Part shown: positions 36,759 to 45,706 of the stretch, piece by piece
Position numbering within the stretch: the first letter of the stretch is position 1
How the letters are laid out: every line of letters starts with the position of its first letter
Origin: DASUPK01 sp963831605
Lineage (GTDB): Bacteria > Actinomycetota > Thermoleophilia > Solirubrobacterales > 70-9
Direction of reading: 5' to 3'
NCBI GenBank assembly: GCA_963831605.1
Contig: CAWHQR010000003.1
Span: 248,001 to 312,000, forward strand
DNA length: 64,000 nt
Position numbers and translations under genes: made by a program
Notes under the pieces: generated by a model
What the model was told of the DNA's origin: nothing
The model's database searches: none
The model's input: the letters and a program-made list of their open reading frames with translations, nothing else

Positions 36759-36764
36759 TATAAT
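36759..36764 (+). promoter_or_regulatory. -10 element of the glutamate synthase promoter
   Basis: A perfect TATAAT in the 5' region of gltB, 67 bases before the TTG start; the -35 position (around 36736) is GC-rich and weak. The stretch 36586-36758 holds no gene that I can support. In-frame extension of gltB above 36831 would run through this promoter, an argument for the shorter start. Confidence 0.55.
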
Positions 36765-36830
36765 TCGCCGCCCGTCGGTCCCAACCCCGTCGCGCGCCCG
36801 CTCGAAGAAGGCGCGGATCCGGAGGCCAAA

Positions 36831-39800
36831 TTGAAGAACTCGTCCCCCCAGCGTGAGCGCTTCTCGCCTGAGCGCGCATACCGGCCCCGCGTCTCGCCCC
36901 CGAGCGTGGAGGACAAGGACGCCTGCGCGATCTATGCGTCGGTTCGCCGCGACGCCACCCCGAGCCATGAGCCGGTAACCCTCGCGCTCTCCTCGCTCCA
37001 GAAGATGCTGCACCGCGCCGGCAATGTGGACGGCGAGGGCGACGGCTGCGGCCTGCTGGTCGACATCCCGACGAAGATCTGGGCCGAGGAGGTCCGCCAG
37101 GGCGGTCACAACCCGTCGCTGGCGCGCGACGAAGCCTTCGCCGTCGCCCACCTCTTCGTGGAGCGCTCCCAGGATCTGGAGAAGATCCGCCACGGGGCGC
37201 GTGAGCTGCTGGGCAAGGCCGGCTTCCGGATCCTCGCCGAGCGGGTCGGCGCCGTCGACTCCGCCGCTCTCGGGCCCACGGCACGCGAGGAGGAGCCCCA
37301 GTTCTGGCAGTTCGCCGGGCTCGTCCCCGAGGCGGCCGACACGGACCGCTCCTGCTTCAACCTGAAGGTCGCCCTGGAGGAGAAGCTGGGCGTTCACGTC
37401 GCCTCCTTCTCCGGGCGGACCTGCGTCTACAAGGTGATGGGCAACCCGAAGGTGCTCGGCTCGTACTACGCCGACCTCTCGGACGAGCGCGCAGAAACGA
37501 TCGGCTGCTTCGGCCACAACCGCTACTCGACCAACACCTGGCCGTCGTTCACCCGCGTCCAGCCCTTCGGCGTTCTCGGCCACAACGGTGAGATCAACAC
37601 GATCGAGCAGCTCCGCCAGGAGGCGCGGATGCTGGACGTGCCGATCGGCGAGGGGAATTCCGATTCCCAGGACCTGAACCGGACCATCGAGACGCTGTGT
37701 CGCCGCCACGGCCTCTCGTTGGCCGAGGCGATGGAGATGGTGGTCCCGCCGATCGTCGACGAGATCGCCGGCCTCCCGGAGGAACTCCACTCCTTCTACA
37801 TGTACCTGCGCCAGGCGATGGGCCCCTTCGCGCAGGGGCCGGTCGCGCTGATCGCCCGCCATCGCGATGAGTGCGTCTTCTCAGCCGATGCGATGGGGCT
37901 CCGTCCGCTCTGGCAGCTCGAGACGGGCAACGACTTCATCTTCAGCTCCGAGCCCGGCGTCGTCTCCGTCGCCGAGATGATCTCGGAGCCCCAGCCGATG
38001 GCCCCCGGCCAGAAGTTCATGGTGCTGATCGATCGCGACCGCAAGCGCTCGACGCTCCACCCGCACGCCGAGATGCTGCAGAAGGTCCGTGAGCGCTGGA
38101 TGAAGCGGGCCGGGGTTGAGGAGGTCGCGCCGTACGACCGCGCGCTCGAGACCGGCGGCCCGCTCGAGGGCCCCGAGATCCCCGGCTACACCGACGCCGG
38201 CCCCGAGGACCCCGTGCAGGTGGAGGACCGCGTGCTCGCCGGCTTCGGCTGGCAGCGCGACGACGTCAAGCTCGTCCAGCAGATGGCCGACAACGGTGCC
38301 GAGCCGATCGGTTCGCTCGGCTACGACGGCCCGCTGGCGGCGCTCTCGCCGGAGCGGCAGAACCTCGCCGACTACTTCAAGGAGACGGTCGCCGTGGTCA
38401 CCAATCCGGCGATCGACCGCGAGCGCGAGATCGAGCACTTCTCGACCCGCGCGGTCTTCGGCCGCCGCCCCGTCCTCTCGGACCCCTCGGAGGACACCCT
38501 CACCATCGAGACCGACTTCCCGGTGATCCTGGGAGGCCACCACGATCTGGCGCCTCTCCCGCACAGCTCCTACCGGCGCATCGCCAACGAGCAGGGCACC
38601 TACGTGCTCGAGGACCTCTGGGCGTCCTTCGGCGACCGCGCCAAGGCGATCGACATCGCGCTGCTGGAGTCCGAGACGACGCAGGGCGCGATCGAGAGGC
38701 TCCGCCAGGAGGCGGTCCGCGCAGTCGCCGAGGGGGCCGAGCTACTCGTCCTCACCGACCGAACCGTCTATGACGGCGAGCGCCGCTACATCGACCCGCA
38801 CCTCGCGACCTCGGCGGTCGACCAGGCCCTCAAGCAGTTCGGTGTCGCCGACGGCGAGGTCAACCTGCGGCGCCGCTGTTCGATCGTGCTGCGCTCGGCG
38901 GCCATCCGCAACGTGCACGACGTGATGATCGCCCTCGGCCTGGGCGCGAACGGAGTCTGCCCGTACGTGATGGTCGAGGTGATCTGCGTCGACGACTACG
39001 AGAACGACGTCAACAATCTCTGCGCCGCTCTCCGCAAGGGCATAGAGAAGGTGATCTCGACGATCGGGATCCACGAGGTCCGTGGCTACGCCCGGCAGTT
39101 CTCCTCGATCGGGATCAAGCCCGAGCTGGCTGAGATCTTCCACACCGAGGCATTCGCCGCCACCGAGAAGGGCGGCGCCGGCTTCGCCGAGCTCGACGCC
39201 GACACCGACGCCCGCCACCAGATCCTCACGGGGGATGAGGAGGCGAAGCCGGCGAAGACCTTCCGCTTCTATCCCAAGGTCTACAAGGCGGCGATCGCGG
39301 CGGCGAACGGCTCCGCCGGATTCGACGAGTACTCGCAGAAGGTGCGCGAGCAGGAGGCGCACAGCCCGATTTCGATGCGCCACATCATGGGCTTCCGGAA
39401 GGAGCCGGATCGCCAGCCGGTCGACCCCTCGCAGGTGGATGCTTCGGTGGGCCATCACGACTACCCGGTGGTGATCAGCTCGATGAGCTTCGGCTCGCAG
39501 TCGGAGCCGGCCTTCCGCGCCTACGCCGAGGCCGCCAAGCGGATCAACATCCTCTGCATCAACGGGGAGGGTGGGGAGATCCAGGACATGTACGGCAAGT
39601 TCCGCAAGTGGCGCGGGCAGCAGGTCGCCTCGGGCCGCTTCGGTGTCTCGGCCGAGATGCTCAACTCGTCGTACGTCGCCGAGATCAAGATCGGCCAGGG
39701 CGCGAAGCCCGGCGAGGGCGGCCACCTGCCGGGCAAGAAGGTGTCCGAGAAGGTCGCCTCGGCCCGAAACGCGACGCCGGGGACCGACCTCATCTCACCC

Positions 39801-41495
39801 TCGAACAACCACGACCTCTATTCGATCGAGGATCTGGCCGAGCTGATCGACGAGCTCAAGACGGTCAATCCGGATCTCCGCGTCTCCGTGAAGGTGCCGG
39901 TGGTGCCGAACGTCGGGACGATCGGCCTGGGCATCGCCAAGGCGGGCGCCGACATCATCACCCTGAGCGGGTTCGAGGGAGGCACCGGAGCCGCACGCCA
40001 GCACGCCCTGCGGCACGTCGGCCTTCCCAGCGACATCGGGACCCGCGCCGTCCACCGCGCGTTGATGGAGGCCGGCATTCGCAACCGCGTCGAGATCTGG
40101 GCCGACGGCGGCTACCGGCATGCCCACGACGTCGTGAAGCTCCACTGCATGGGGGCGAACCGGGTCGCCTTCGGCACCCTGGCGATGGTCTCGCTCGGCT
40201 GCACCATCTGCCGCGGCTGCCAGCTCGACACCTGCCACGTCGGCATCGCGACCCAGATCGAGACCGTCGAGGAGGCTCAGGAGCACGGCCTGAAGAAGTT
40301 CACCCCGCCCGGCGCCGACGCCGCCGAGAGCTGCGCCCGCTTCTTCGAGGCGATGGGCGAGGAGATCAAGGAGGTCGTCGGATCGCTTGGCTACGACCGC
40401 GCCCAGGACCTCGTCGGCCGCTACGACCTGCTCGAGCAGATCTCCCATCACGACAGGATCGACCTCGCTCCGCTGATCACCCCGCTCGAGGAGTTCCTCG
40501 ACCTTGAGCCTCTCGACCTCCCGGTTGAGGAGGAGGCGCTGGTCGAGGCCCGCGCCGAGGCCGGGCTGGTCCGCGCCAAGCCGATCCGGATGGAGCCGAA
40601 GCAGGCGTCTCACGAGATCGCCCAGGTCGCCGAGCGGGTCTTCGACGGCTCCTGCGTGAGCGTCGAGTTCCCCCGCCGCACGGACGCCAGCGACCGGGTG
40701 CTCGGGACCGAGCTCTCCGGGGCGATCGCGCGGGCCCGGATCTACGACGGCGCCCCTGAGGGCACCGAGAACGACCAGCTCGCGGAACTGGTCTTCAACG
40801 GCGGCAGCGTCGCGGGCCAGGGCTTCGGCGCCTTCAACGAGTGGGGAGTGACCTGCCGGGTCGAGGGTGGCGCGCAGGACGGTGTCGGCAAGACGATGCT
40901 CGGCGGGACCGTCTCGATCCTGAAGGGCAAGAACGCCGACGGCAAGCGCGTCAACGGCTCGGTCGGCAAGTCGTTCGCCTACGGCGCGCAGCGCGGCAGG
41001 CTCTTCGTCCAGGGCTCGGCGGACTCGCGTTTCTGCATTCGGCTCTCGGGCGCGGACGTGGTGCTGGCCGGCGAGCCGGAGAAGCCGGTCGACGATTCCG
41101 CGGGATGCATCGTCGACCGTGCCAACGCCAAGGGCTTCGCGTTCGAGTACATGACCTCCGGCCGCGCGGTGGTGCTCGGCGACATCGGTCCCTGGGCCTG
41201 TGCCGGCATGACCGGCGGGCGGGTCTACGTGCGCATCGATGACGATCTCAACCTCGACCGCGAGAAGATCCAGGGCCGCCTCGGCGAGGGCGCCAAGGTG
41301 ATGCTCGAGGACCTCGACGCCGAGGGCCAGCTCGACATCGAGGACCTGCTCGGGCATTACGCGAACGAGCTGCGGGCGACCGATCAGGACGACGAGGCCG
41401 GTCGCGTCCTCGGCCTTGCCCAGGACGCCAAGCGGAACTTCCTGATGATCATCCCTGAGAAGGTCCAGGCGGACCCGAGCATTTCGACGGAGTAG
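36831..41495 (+). CDS. gltB: Glutamate synthase, large (alpha) subunit
   Basis: A 1554-residue enzyme making two glutamates from glutamine and 2-oxoglutarate. The TTG start at 36831 has GGAGG five bases upstream and gives a 31-residue propeptide ending at the Ntn nucleophile C32 (EDKDA-CAIYAS). Next are the glutaminase domain (CFGHNRYSTNTWPSF, LGHNGEINTI), central domain, FMN domain (VISSMSFGSQS, GAKPGEGGHLPGKKV, LSGFEGGTGAARQH), the [3Fe-4S] ligands in CTICRGCQLDTCH (C-x5-C-x4-C) and the C-terminal beta-helix. gltD, the small subunit, is not adjacent. Confidence 0.95.
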   Translation: MKNSSPQRERFSPERAYRPRVSPPSVEDKDACAIYASVRRDATPSHEPVTLALSSLQKMLHRAGNVDGEGDGCGLLVDIPTKIWAEEVRQGGHNPSLARDEAFAVAHLFVERSQDLEKIRHGARELLGKAGFRILAERVGAVDSAALGPTAREEEPQFWQFAGLVPEAADTDRSCFNLKVALEEKLGVHVASFSGRTCVYKVMGNPKVLGSYYADLSDERAETIGCFGHNRYSTNTWPSFTRVQPFGVLGHNGEINTIEQLRQEARMLDVPIGEGNSDSQDLNRTIETLCRRHGLSLAEAMEMVVPPIVDEIAGLPEELHSFYMYLRQAMGPFAQGPVALIARHRDECVFSADAMGLRPLWQLETGNDFIFSSEPGVVSVAEMISEPQPMAPGQKFMVLIDRDRKRSTLHPHAEMLQKVRERWMKRAGVEEVAPYDRALETGGPLEGPEIPGYTDAGPEDPVQVEDRVLAGFGWQRDDVKLVQQMADNGAEPIGSLGYDGPLAALSPERQNLADYFKETVAVVTNPAIDREREIEHFSTRAVFGRRPVLSDPSEDTLTIETDFPVILGGHHDLAPLPHSSYRRIANEQGTYVLEDLWASFGDRAKAIDIALLESETTQGAIERLRQEAVRAVAEGAELLVLTDRTVYDGERRYIDPHLATSAVDQALKQFGVADGEVNLRRRCSIVLRSAAIRNVHDVMIALGLGANGVCPYVMVEVICVDDYENDVNNLCAALRKGIEKVISTIGIHEVRGYARQFSSIGIKPELAEIFHTEAFAATEKGGAGFAELDADTDARHQILTGDEEAKPAKTFRFYPKVYKAAIAAANGSAGFDEYSQKVREQEAHSPISMRHIMGFRKEPDRQPVDPSQVDASVGHHDYPVVISSMSFGSQSEPAFRAYAEAAKRINILCINGEGGEIQDMYGKFRKWRGQQVASGRFGVSAEMLNSSYVAEIKIGQGAKPGEGGHLPGKKVSEKVASARNATPGTDLISPSNNHDLYSIEDLAELIDELKTVNPDLRVSVKVPVVPNVGTIGLGIAKAGADIITLSGFEGGTGAARQHALRHVGLPSDIGTRAVHRALMEAGIRNRVEIWADGGYRHAHDVVKLHCMGANRVAFGTLAMVSLGCTICRGCQLDTCHVGIATQIETVEEAQEHGLKKFTPPGADAAESCARFFEAMGEEIKEVVGSLGYDRAQDLVGRYDLLEQISHHDRIDLAPLITPLEEFLDLEPLDLPVEEEALVEARAEAGLVRAKPIRMEPKQASHEIAQVAERVFDGSCVSVEFPRRTDASDRVLGTELSGAIARARIYDGAPEGTENDQLAELVFNGGSVAGQGFGAFNEWGVTCRVEGGAQDGVGKTMLGGTVSILKGKNADGKRVNGSVGKSFAYGAQRGRLFVQGSADSRFCIRLSGADVVLAGEPEKPVDDSAGCIVDRANAKGFAFEYMTSGRAVVLGDIGPWACAGMTGGRVYVRIDDDLNLDREKIQGRLGEGAKVMLEDLDAEGQLDIEDLLGHYANELRATDQDDEAGRVLGLAQDAKRNFLMIIPEKVQADPSISTE

Positions 41496-41780
41496 CTAGT
41501 CGTCGGACTCACCGCCGCCCCCGCCGGATGGGGCGGGGGCTGGCGCAGGAGCAGGCACAGGCACCGTGACCGTCGCCGTCGGCGTGGTGGTCGTGGTGGG
41601 GCGCGGCCGGTGGTGCGCGGGCTTCCGGATGGCGGGGGAGAGCGCCTGCCCCGCCGTGGGGGGTTCCGATGAGATCCCGATGTCGGTGCTGACCGCCCGC
41701 GTCGCGAGAAACGCGATCGCGGCGGCGACCAACAGACCCAGAAGAGCGAGGAGCGGCCAGCGCAGCGAGGAGACACTCAT
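41496..41780 (-). CDS. Single-pass membrane protein with Thr/Pro-rich tail
   Basis: A 94-residue protein from ATG 41780, coupled to the histidine kinase by an ATGA overlap. One N-terminal membrane helix (LRWPLLALLGLLVAAAIAFL) is followed by an exported Thr/Pro/Ala tail (RPTTTTTPTATVTVPVPAPA) ending GGGGGESDD. Its layout and end resemble the small proteins at 44032 and 44536, so it belongs with the electron-transfer locus. No enzymatic motif is visible. Confidence 0.7.
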   Translation of the reverse strand: MSVSSLRWPLLALLGLLVAAAIAFLATRAVSTDIGISSEPPTAGQALSPAIRKPAHHRPRPTTTTTPTATVTVPVPAPAPAPAPSGGGGGESDD

Positions 41781-43179
41781 GCGGCGGCTCCCGGCTTCTC
41801 GGTGACCGCTCGCGACCCAGGTAGCTCCAGCACTGCGCGCACACCGCCACCGTCGCGGTTCTCGACCCTGACCGATCCACCCCACTCGGCGGCAAGCTCG
41901 CGGGCGATGGAAAGGCCGAGCCCGGTTCCCTTCGTCCCGGAGCCCGCGCTTCCACGGTGGAAGCGCTCGAAGACCGCCTCCTCTTCGCCCGGTTCCAGGC
42001 CGGGGCCACGGTCCATCACCTCAATCTGGCCGGGGCCGACGGCAACCTGGACCCCGAGCCACTGGGCGAGTACTGGATCGCGTTCTCGATCAGGACGTCG
42101 AGCGCGCGCTCGAAGTCTGCCCGCGGGCAGGTACAGCTGCCGATGCTGTCAGGTCCGGCCAAGGCGAGCTCGATCCCGGCATCGGCCGCGGTCTTACGCC
42201 AGCGGTCCACGATCCGCTCGGTGGCCCCTCCGACGTCGAACTCCTCGGCCGGGCTGTCACGTTCGCCGGCCCGGCTCAGGATCAGAAGTTCATCGACGAT
42301 CCTGGACAGGCGGTCAACCTCCCGGATCCCGGTGTCCACTCCGGCGATGCGCTCATCGCCCTCGGGCAGGCTCTCCCGAAGCTCCTCGAGCTCGAGCCGG
42401 ATGCCCGTCAAAGGCGTGCGCAGCTGGTGGGACGCGTCGGCGACGAACTCCTGCTGGCCGCGAAGCATGCGTGAGATCCGCGCCGTCATCCGGTTGAACG
42501 AGCGCGCGAGCGATCGCTGCTCGCTGCTTCCCTCGACCAGCGCCTCCGTGCCCAGATCACCCTCCTCGACCCGACGCGCGGTCTCCTCGAGCCGACGAAT
42601 GGGCCGTGAGGTCTCTCGTGCGATCAGGGCGCCGGCGATCACGCCGAGCGCCAGAACCACTCCGCCGAGCAGGGTCAGGCTGACGATCGCCTTGCGGGTC
42701 GCCCGATCGACCGCGGCCACGCTCTGGGTGACCCGGACGGCGCCGTCGATCCGCGTTCCACGTCTGGTCGGCACCGCGGTGGCCAGGATCTGCTCGTTGA
42801 GCGTCTGGCTGTGGCGCGTCACCTGGACGGTCCGACCGCGAAGCGCTGCTGGCGATCTCCGGGCGGGATGAGTAGTTGGCGCCGAGCTCGCCCCGGCCGG
42901 CGCTGTCGGCCACCACGCGCCCGGTCGCATCAACGACAAGGACCCTGCCTCGCTGGCTCTCCGCGGAGCTGTCGACGAGGCGTTGGAGAGTGCGCAGCTG
43001 GCGGCGCTCCAGCAGCTCCGGAGTGTCGCGGCAACCAGGTTGGCCTGATTCTTCGCCTGCGCCTTGACCTCGGAGTCAACACGGTCGCCGAGGCTGACGG
43101 CCAGGGGAACGCCGAACGCGATCAGCGCCAAGAGCAGCAGATAGGCGACAGCGATCGTGAGTCGGGTGCGAAGGCTTAT
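41777..43179 (-). pseudogene. Sensor histidine kinase, three frameshifts and no standard start codon
   Basis: Reconstructed kinase of about 468 residues: first membrane helix (LTIAVAYLLLLALIAFGVPL), exported sensor part (LLERRQLRTLQRLVDSSAES, GRVLVVDATGRVVADSAG), second helix (VSLTLLGGVVLALGVIAGAL), HAMP, the phospho-His box EFVADASHQLRTPLTGIRLE, and the ATPase ending with GTKGTGLGLSIARELAAEWG. The frame changes near 43024-43032 (-1), 42842-42850 (+1) and 42053 (-1, in a G/C run). The natural start overlapping the regulator's stop reads ATA instead of ATG. The total of 1403 bases fits a net loss of one base. Four lesions suggest real decay, but a poor-quality assembly patch would look the same. 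Confidence 0.8.
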
Positions 43180-43890
43180 GAATCGGACTCCGGTTCGATC
43201 AGTCGAAAGCCGACGCCCCGCACCGTCTCGATGAAGCGAGGGTTGGCGCTGTCGTCCTCGAGCTTCTGGCGAAGGGTCCGGACGTGGACGTCGAGGGTCT
43301 TCGTGGATCCGAACCAGTTGACGTCCCAGACGCGGGACATCAGGTCCTCCCGGGTGACGACCTGTCCCGGGTGCGCCATGAGCTCGGCGAGCAGGTCGAA
43401 CTCCTTCCGGGTCACCTCCACACGCTTCCCGGCGAGCTCCACCGACCTCGGCCCGGGATCGAGCCGGAGCTCGCCGACCTCGGTCGGACCCTCCTGGCGC
43501 CGTGGAGGTTCCGCGAGCCCGCCGCAGCACGGCTCGAATCCGTGAGATCAGCTCGCGCGAGCTGAAGGGCTTGACCACGTAGTCGTCGGCCCCCAGCTCC
43601 AGCCCGAGCACGCGATCCATCTCGGTTCCGCGCGCGGTCAGCATCACGATCGGGACATCCGAGCTCTTGCGGAGCGTCCGGCAGACGTCAGAGCCGTCTC
43701 CGTCGGGGAGGTTCAGGTCGAGGAGGACCAGGTCCGGTTCGAACCGCCCGGCCAATTCCAGCGCCTCGGACGCGGTCTGGGCCACGACCGGCTCGAAGCC
43801 GTTCCGGCGCAGCGCTTTGGAGAAGGGCTCGAAGATCGCCGCCTCATCCTCGACGAAGAGGATCTTCCTGGATGGCAACGGCTCGGCCAC
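43176..43890 (-). CDS. OmpR-family response regulator, frameshifted
   Basis: GTG 43890 starts a receiver domain (PLPSRKILFVEDEAAIFEPF, phospho-acceptor D58 in LVLLDLNLP, lysine in DDYVVKPFSS). Near 43518 one extra base in a GGG run breaks the frame before the winged-helix DNA-binding domain (EVTRKEFDLLAELMAHPGQV, TLDVHVRTLRQKLED, VRGVGFRLIEPE), which ends at 43176. The span is 3 x 238 + 1. It is the partner of the adjacent kinase and lies divergent from small exported-protein genes preceded by a duplicated promoter element, its probable target. Confidence 0.85.
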
Positions 43891-43940
43891 GAGGCCAATG
43901 TAACGCCGGTAACCGCCGTTTCCGCCCGGCCGGCGCGAAT

Positions 43941-43969
43941 CCTTTCCCCTCGCTTTACCCGGGCTTCTC
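43941..43969 (+). promoter_or_regulatory. Duplicated 29-base upstream element, copy 1
   Basis: The segment opens CCTTTCCC, has a central CTTTACC and closes GGGCTTCTC. It matches 25 of 29 positions of 44442-44470. It lies 62 bases before the ATG of the first small exported gene and about 50 bases from the response-regulator start on the other strand. Conserved spacing to two start codons suggests a promoter or activator site, plausibly for the adjacent OmpR-type regulator. Confidence 0.6.
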
Positions 43970-44031
43970 CGATTCCTAAGGCGTCGCGCCCGACACTCGC
44001 CGCTCAACCCTCAGGCAAGGAGCGGATGCTG

Positions 44032-44434
44032 ATGAACGACTGGAGAACCAAGATCGCCGTGCTGGCGGTCGTCCTCGGACTTGGAGGCCTCGGTGGCTAC
44101 GCGATGAGCGCGAACCGCCGAGCGGCCGATCGAGTCAATACCCCGGCGGTGCCCACCACCCAGGTGATCAGGCGCACCGTGCACAAGAAGCCGAAGCACA
44201 AGCGCTCGGCCGGCAGCACCCCCGGTGCGACGGCTGCACGCAGCCTGACCAGCGCGCCCGTCTCGAGCGGCTCGAGCGGTTCTTCGTCCTCGGCCCCGCC
44301 CGTCTCGACCGGCAGCAGCGGCTCCGGAGGGGGCGGCGGCGCCGTCCACACCGGCAGCAGCGGTTCCGGCGGCGGTGGCGAGAGCGAGGGCGGCGACGGC
44401 GAGCAGCGAGGGCGGCGGCGGGGGCGGCGACTGA
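44032..44434 (+). CDS. Small exported Ser/Gly-rich protein 1, frameshifted near its end
   Basis: The ATG at 44032 stands nine bases after AAGGAG (an ATG at 44026 is closer than usual). It has an N-terminal signal or anchor (WRTKIAVLAVVLGLGGLGGY), a basic segment (TTQVIRRTVHKKPKHKR) and Ser/Gly runs (SSGSSGSSSSAPPVSTGSSG). Near 44400-44404 one extra base moves the reading; corrected, it ends SEGGGGGGD at 44434, like its relative at 41496. Uncorrected, it would run through the second promoter element to 44481. Export by Sec is likely; function unknown. Confidence 0.65.
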
Positions 44435-44441
44435 GTCCACG

Positions 44442-44470
44442 CCTTTCCCGTCTCTTTGCCTGGGCTTCTC
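44442..44470 (+). promoter_or_regulatory. Duplicated 29-base upstream element, copy 2
   Basis: Same element as 43941-43969, with four changes: CCTTTCCC, TCTCTTTGCC, then GGGCTTCTC. It sits 65 bases before the ATG at 44536, nearly the same distance as copy 1 has to its gene (62). It falls between genes only if the frameshift in the previous gene is accepted. Confidence 0.6.
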
Positions 44471-44535
44471 AGGCCGCTTGACGGTCGGAGCGCACACTGG
44501 ATCGGCAACTCAGAGAAGTCCGAAGGAGACACCAG

Positions 44536-44789
44536 ATGAGCGCAATCAAAAAGAGAATCGCGGCGGGCGCCGTCGTCCTGGCCCTCGGTGGCCTCGGCGG
44601 CGTCGCCTGGGCGAACAACCCGGCGGCACAGCATGCGACGCCCGCCGCGATCGTCTCCACCAACCACGGCGGCTCGACGACCCGTCCGGTCACGACCGGG
44701 ACGAGCGGAACGGTGGCGACCCCCGCGGTCAACACGACCCAGCCGCTTCCCGGAGCACCGTCTCGAACGGAGGCCGGCGCGATGACTAG
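44536..44789 (+). CDS. Small exported protein 2, probable frameshift near its end
   Basis: ATG 44536 follows GAAGGAG. A signal peptide (KKRIAAGAVVLALGGLGGVA, cut after WAN) leads a Thr/Ser/Pro-rich chain (HGGSTTRPVTTGTSGTVATP). Read without change, the frame fuses to the next membrane segment. With one base restored near 44748-44753 it ends STVSNGGRRDD at the TAG 44787-44789, overlapping the next gene's ATG, and the 254-base span is 3 x 85 - 1. The second reading is preferred because the next gene has its own ribosome site. Confidence 0.55.
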
Positions 44790-44904
44790 GCGCCGGCCCT
44801 CCGCCTGGCCGACGATCATCGGCGCCTTCGCGCTGTTCGGCGTCGTCTTCCAGCTGATGCTGTTCCAGCTCTCGCCCGGAAGCGGCGGCTCGCTGGCCAC
44901 GTGA
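44782..44904 (+). CDS. 40-residue single-pass membrane protein
   Basis: ATG 44782 has a perfect GGAGG (44769-44773) eight bases upstream. The product is MTRRRPSAWPTIIGAFALFG followed by VVFQLMLFQLSPGSGGSLAT: three arginines, one membrane helix, short exported end. Its helix resembles the N-terminal part of the protein at 47094 (both contain VVF, a run of hydrophobics and QL). It could be a small subunit or assembly factor of the membrane heme protein downstream. Confidence 0.55.
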   Translation: MTRRRPSAWPTIIGAFALFGVVFQLMLFQLSPGSGGSLAT

Positions 44905-45015
44905 CCAGCTCCGTCGCTGGCGATGACGCCCAGGCGACGACGGTGCGTGCCGGCGAAGTCCGTCCCGCCGCGCCCGCCCATTGCAGACCCCCGCCCCCGT
45001 GACCACCTCGACCTC

Positions 45016-45683
45016 ATGAACGCTTCGCAGACACTCGCGCAGCATGGCTGGTGGATCGCCAGCCGCGCCTCGGGTGTCGTCGCCTTGGCGCTGGTGACCA
45101 TCTCGGTGGGCATCGGGCTGGCGATGGCCGGCAGGTTCGCGAAGGAAGCCCGGGGCCAACCGACACTTGTCGCGATCCACGAGCAGACCGCTCTGGCGGG
45201 CCTGGTCGCGATCGCCGTGCACGGCCTCACCCTGCTCGGCGACCCGTGGCTCAACCCGGGCCTCTCGGGGATCGTCGTCCCGTTCACGATGGCCTACAAG
45301 TCCGCTCTTCACGGGCCTCGGAATCATCGGCGGCTGGCTGGCGGCCCTGCTCGGATTGAGCTTCTACGTCCGCCGCCGGATCGGCCCGGCCTTCTGGCGG
45401 AAGGCGCACCGCGCCACGATCGTCGTCTACGTCCTCGGCGTCATCCACACGCTGGGCGCCGGGACCGACGCGAGCGAGCCCCTGGCTCTACTGGCCGATC
45501 GCCCTGACGGCCCCCGCGATCGGCGCGATGTTCATGGCGCGCGTGGTCACGGAATTCGCAAGGGCCGTGAGCGCAAGCGGGCAGCGGCCGAGCGGCGCCG
45601 TGAGCGTCAGCTCGACCGCCCCGAGCGCCCCGTCCTCGCCAGCACCCGTCCTGACCGGAGCGGTCGCTGAGGAATCGGCATGA
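45016..45683 (+). CDS. Ferric-reductase-like di-heme membrane protein, two frameshifts
   Basis: The repaired chain of about 221 residues has six membrane segments. Heme-binding histidines come in two pairs with cytochrome b spacing: H55 and H69 (IHEQTALAGLVAIAVHG) and H131 and H144 (AHRATIVVYVLGVIHTLG). This matches the ferric reductase-like transmembrane domain (MsrQ/NOX/FRE type). The frame shifts near 45302-45306 and 45481-45484; the 668-base span is 3 x 222 + 2, fitting two extra bases, the second in CCCC. The end GAVAEESA* overlaps the next start (ATGA). An N-terminal extension from GTG 44901 is possible. Confidence 0.85.
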
Positions 45684-45706
45684 GACCCGTCAAGAAAGGA
45701 ATCGAG

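Noticed and set aside
42016..44007. A fused response-regulator/kinase protein of 663 residues
   Set aside because: The fusion arises from frame breaks: the middle reads through both the DNA-binding domain and the sensor domain in the wrong frame. Two separate genes with indels explain every domain and the overlap at 43176-43179.
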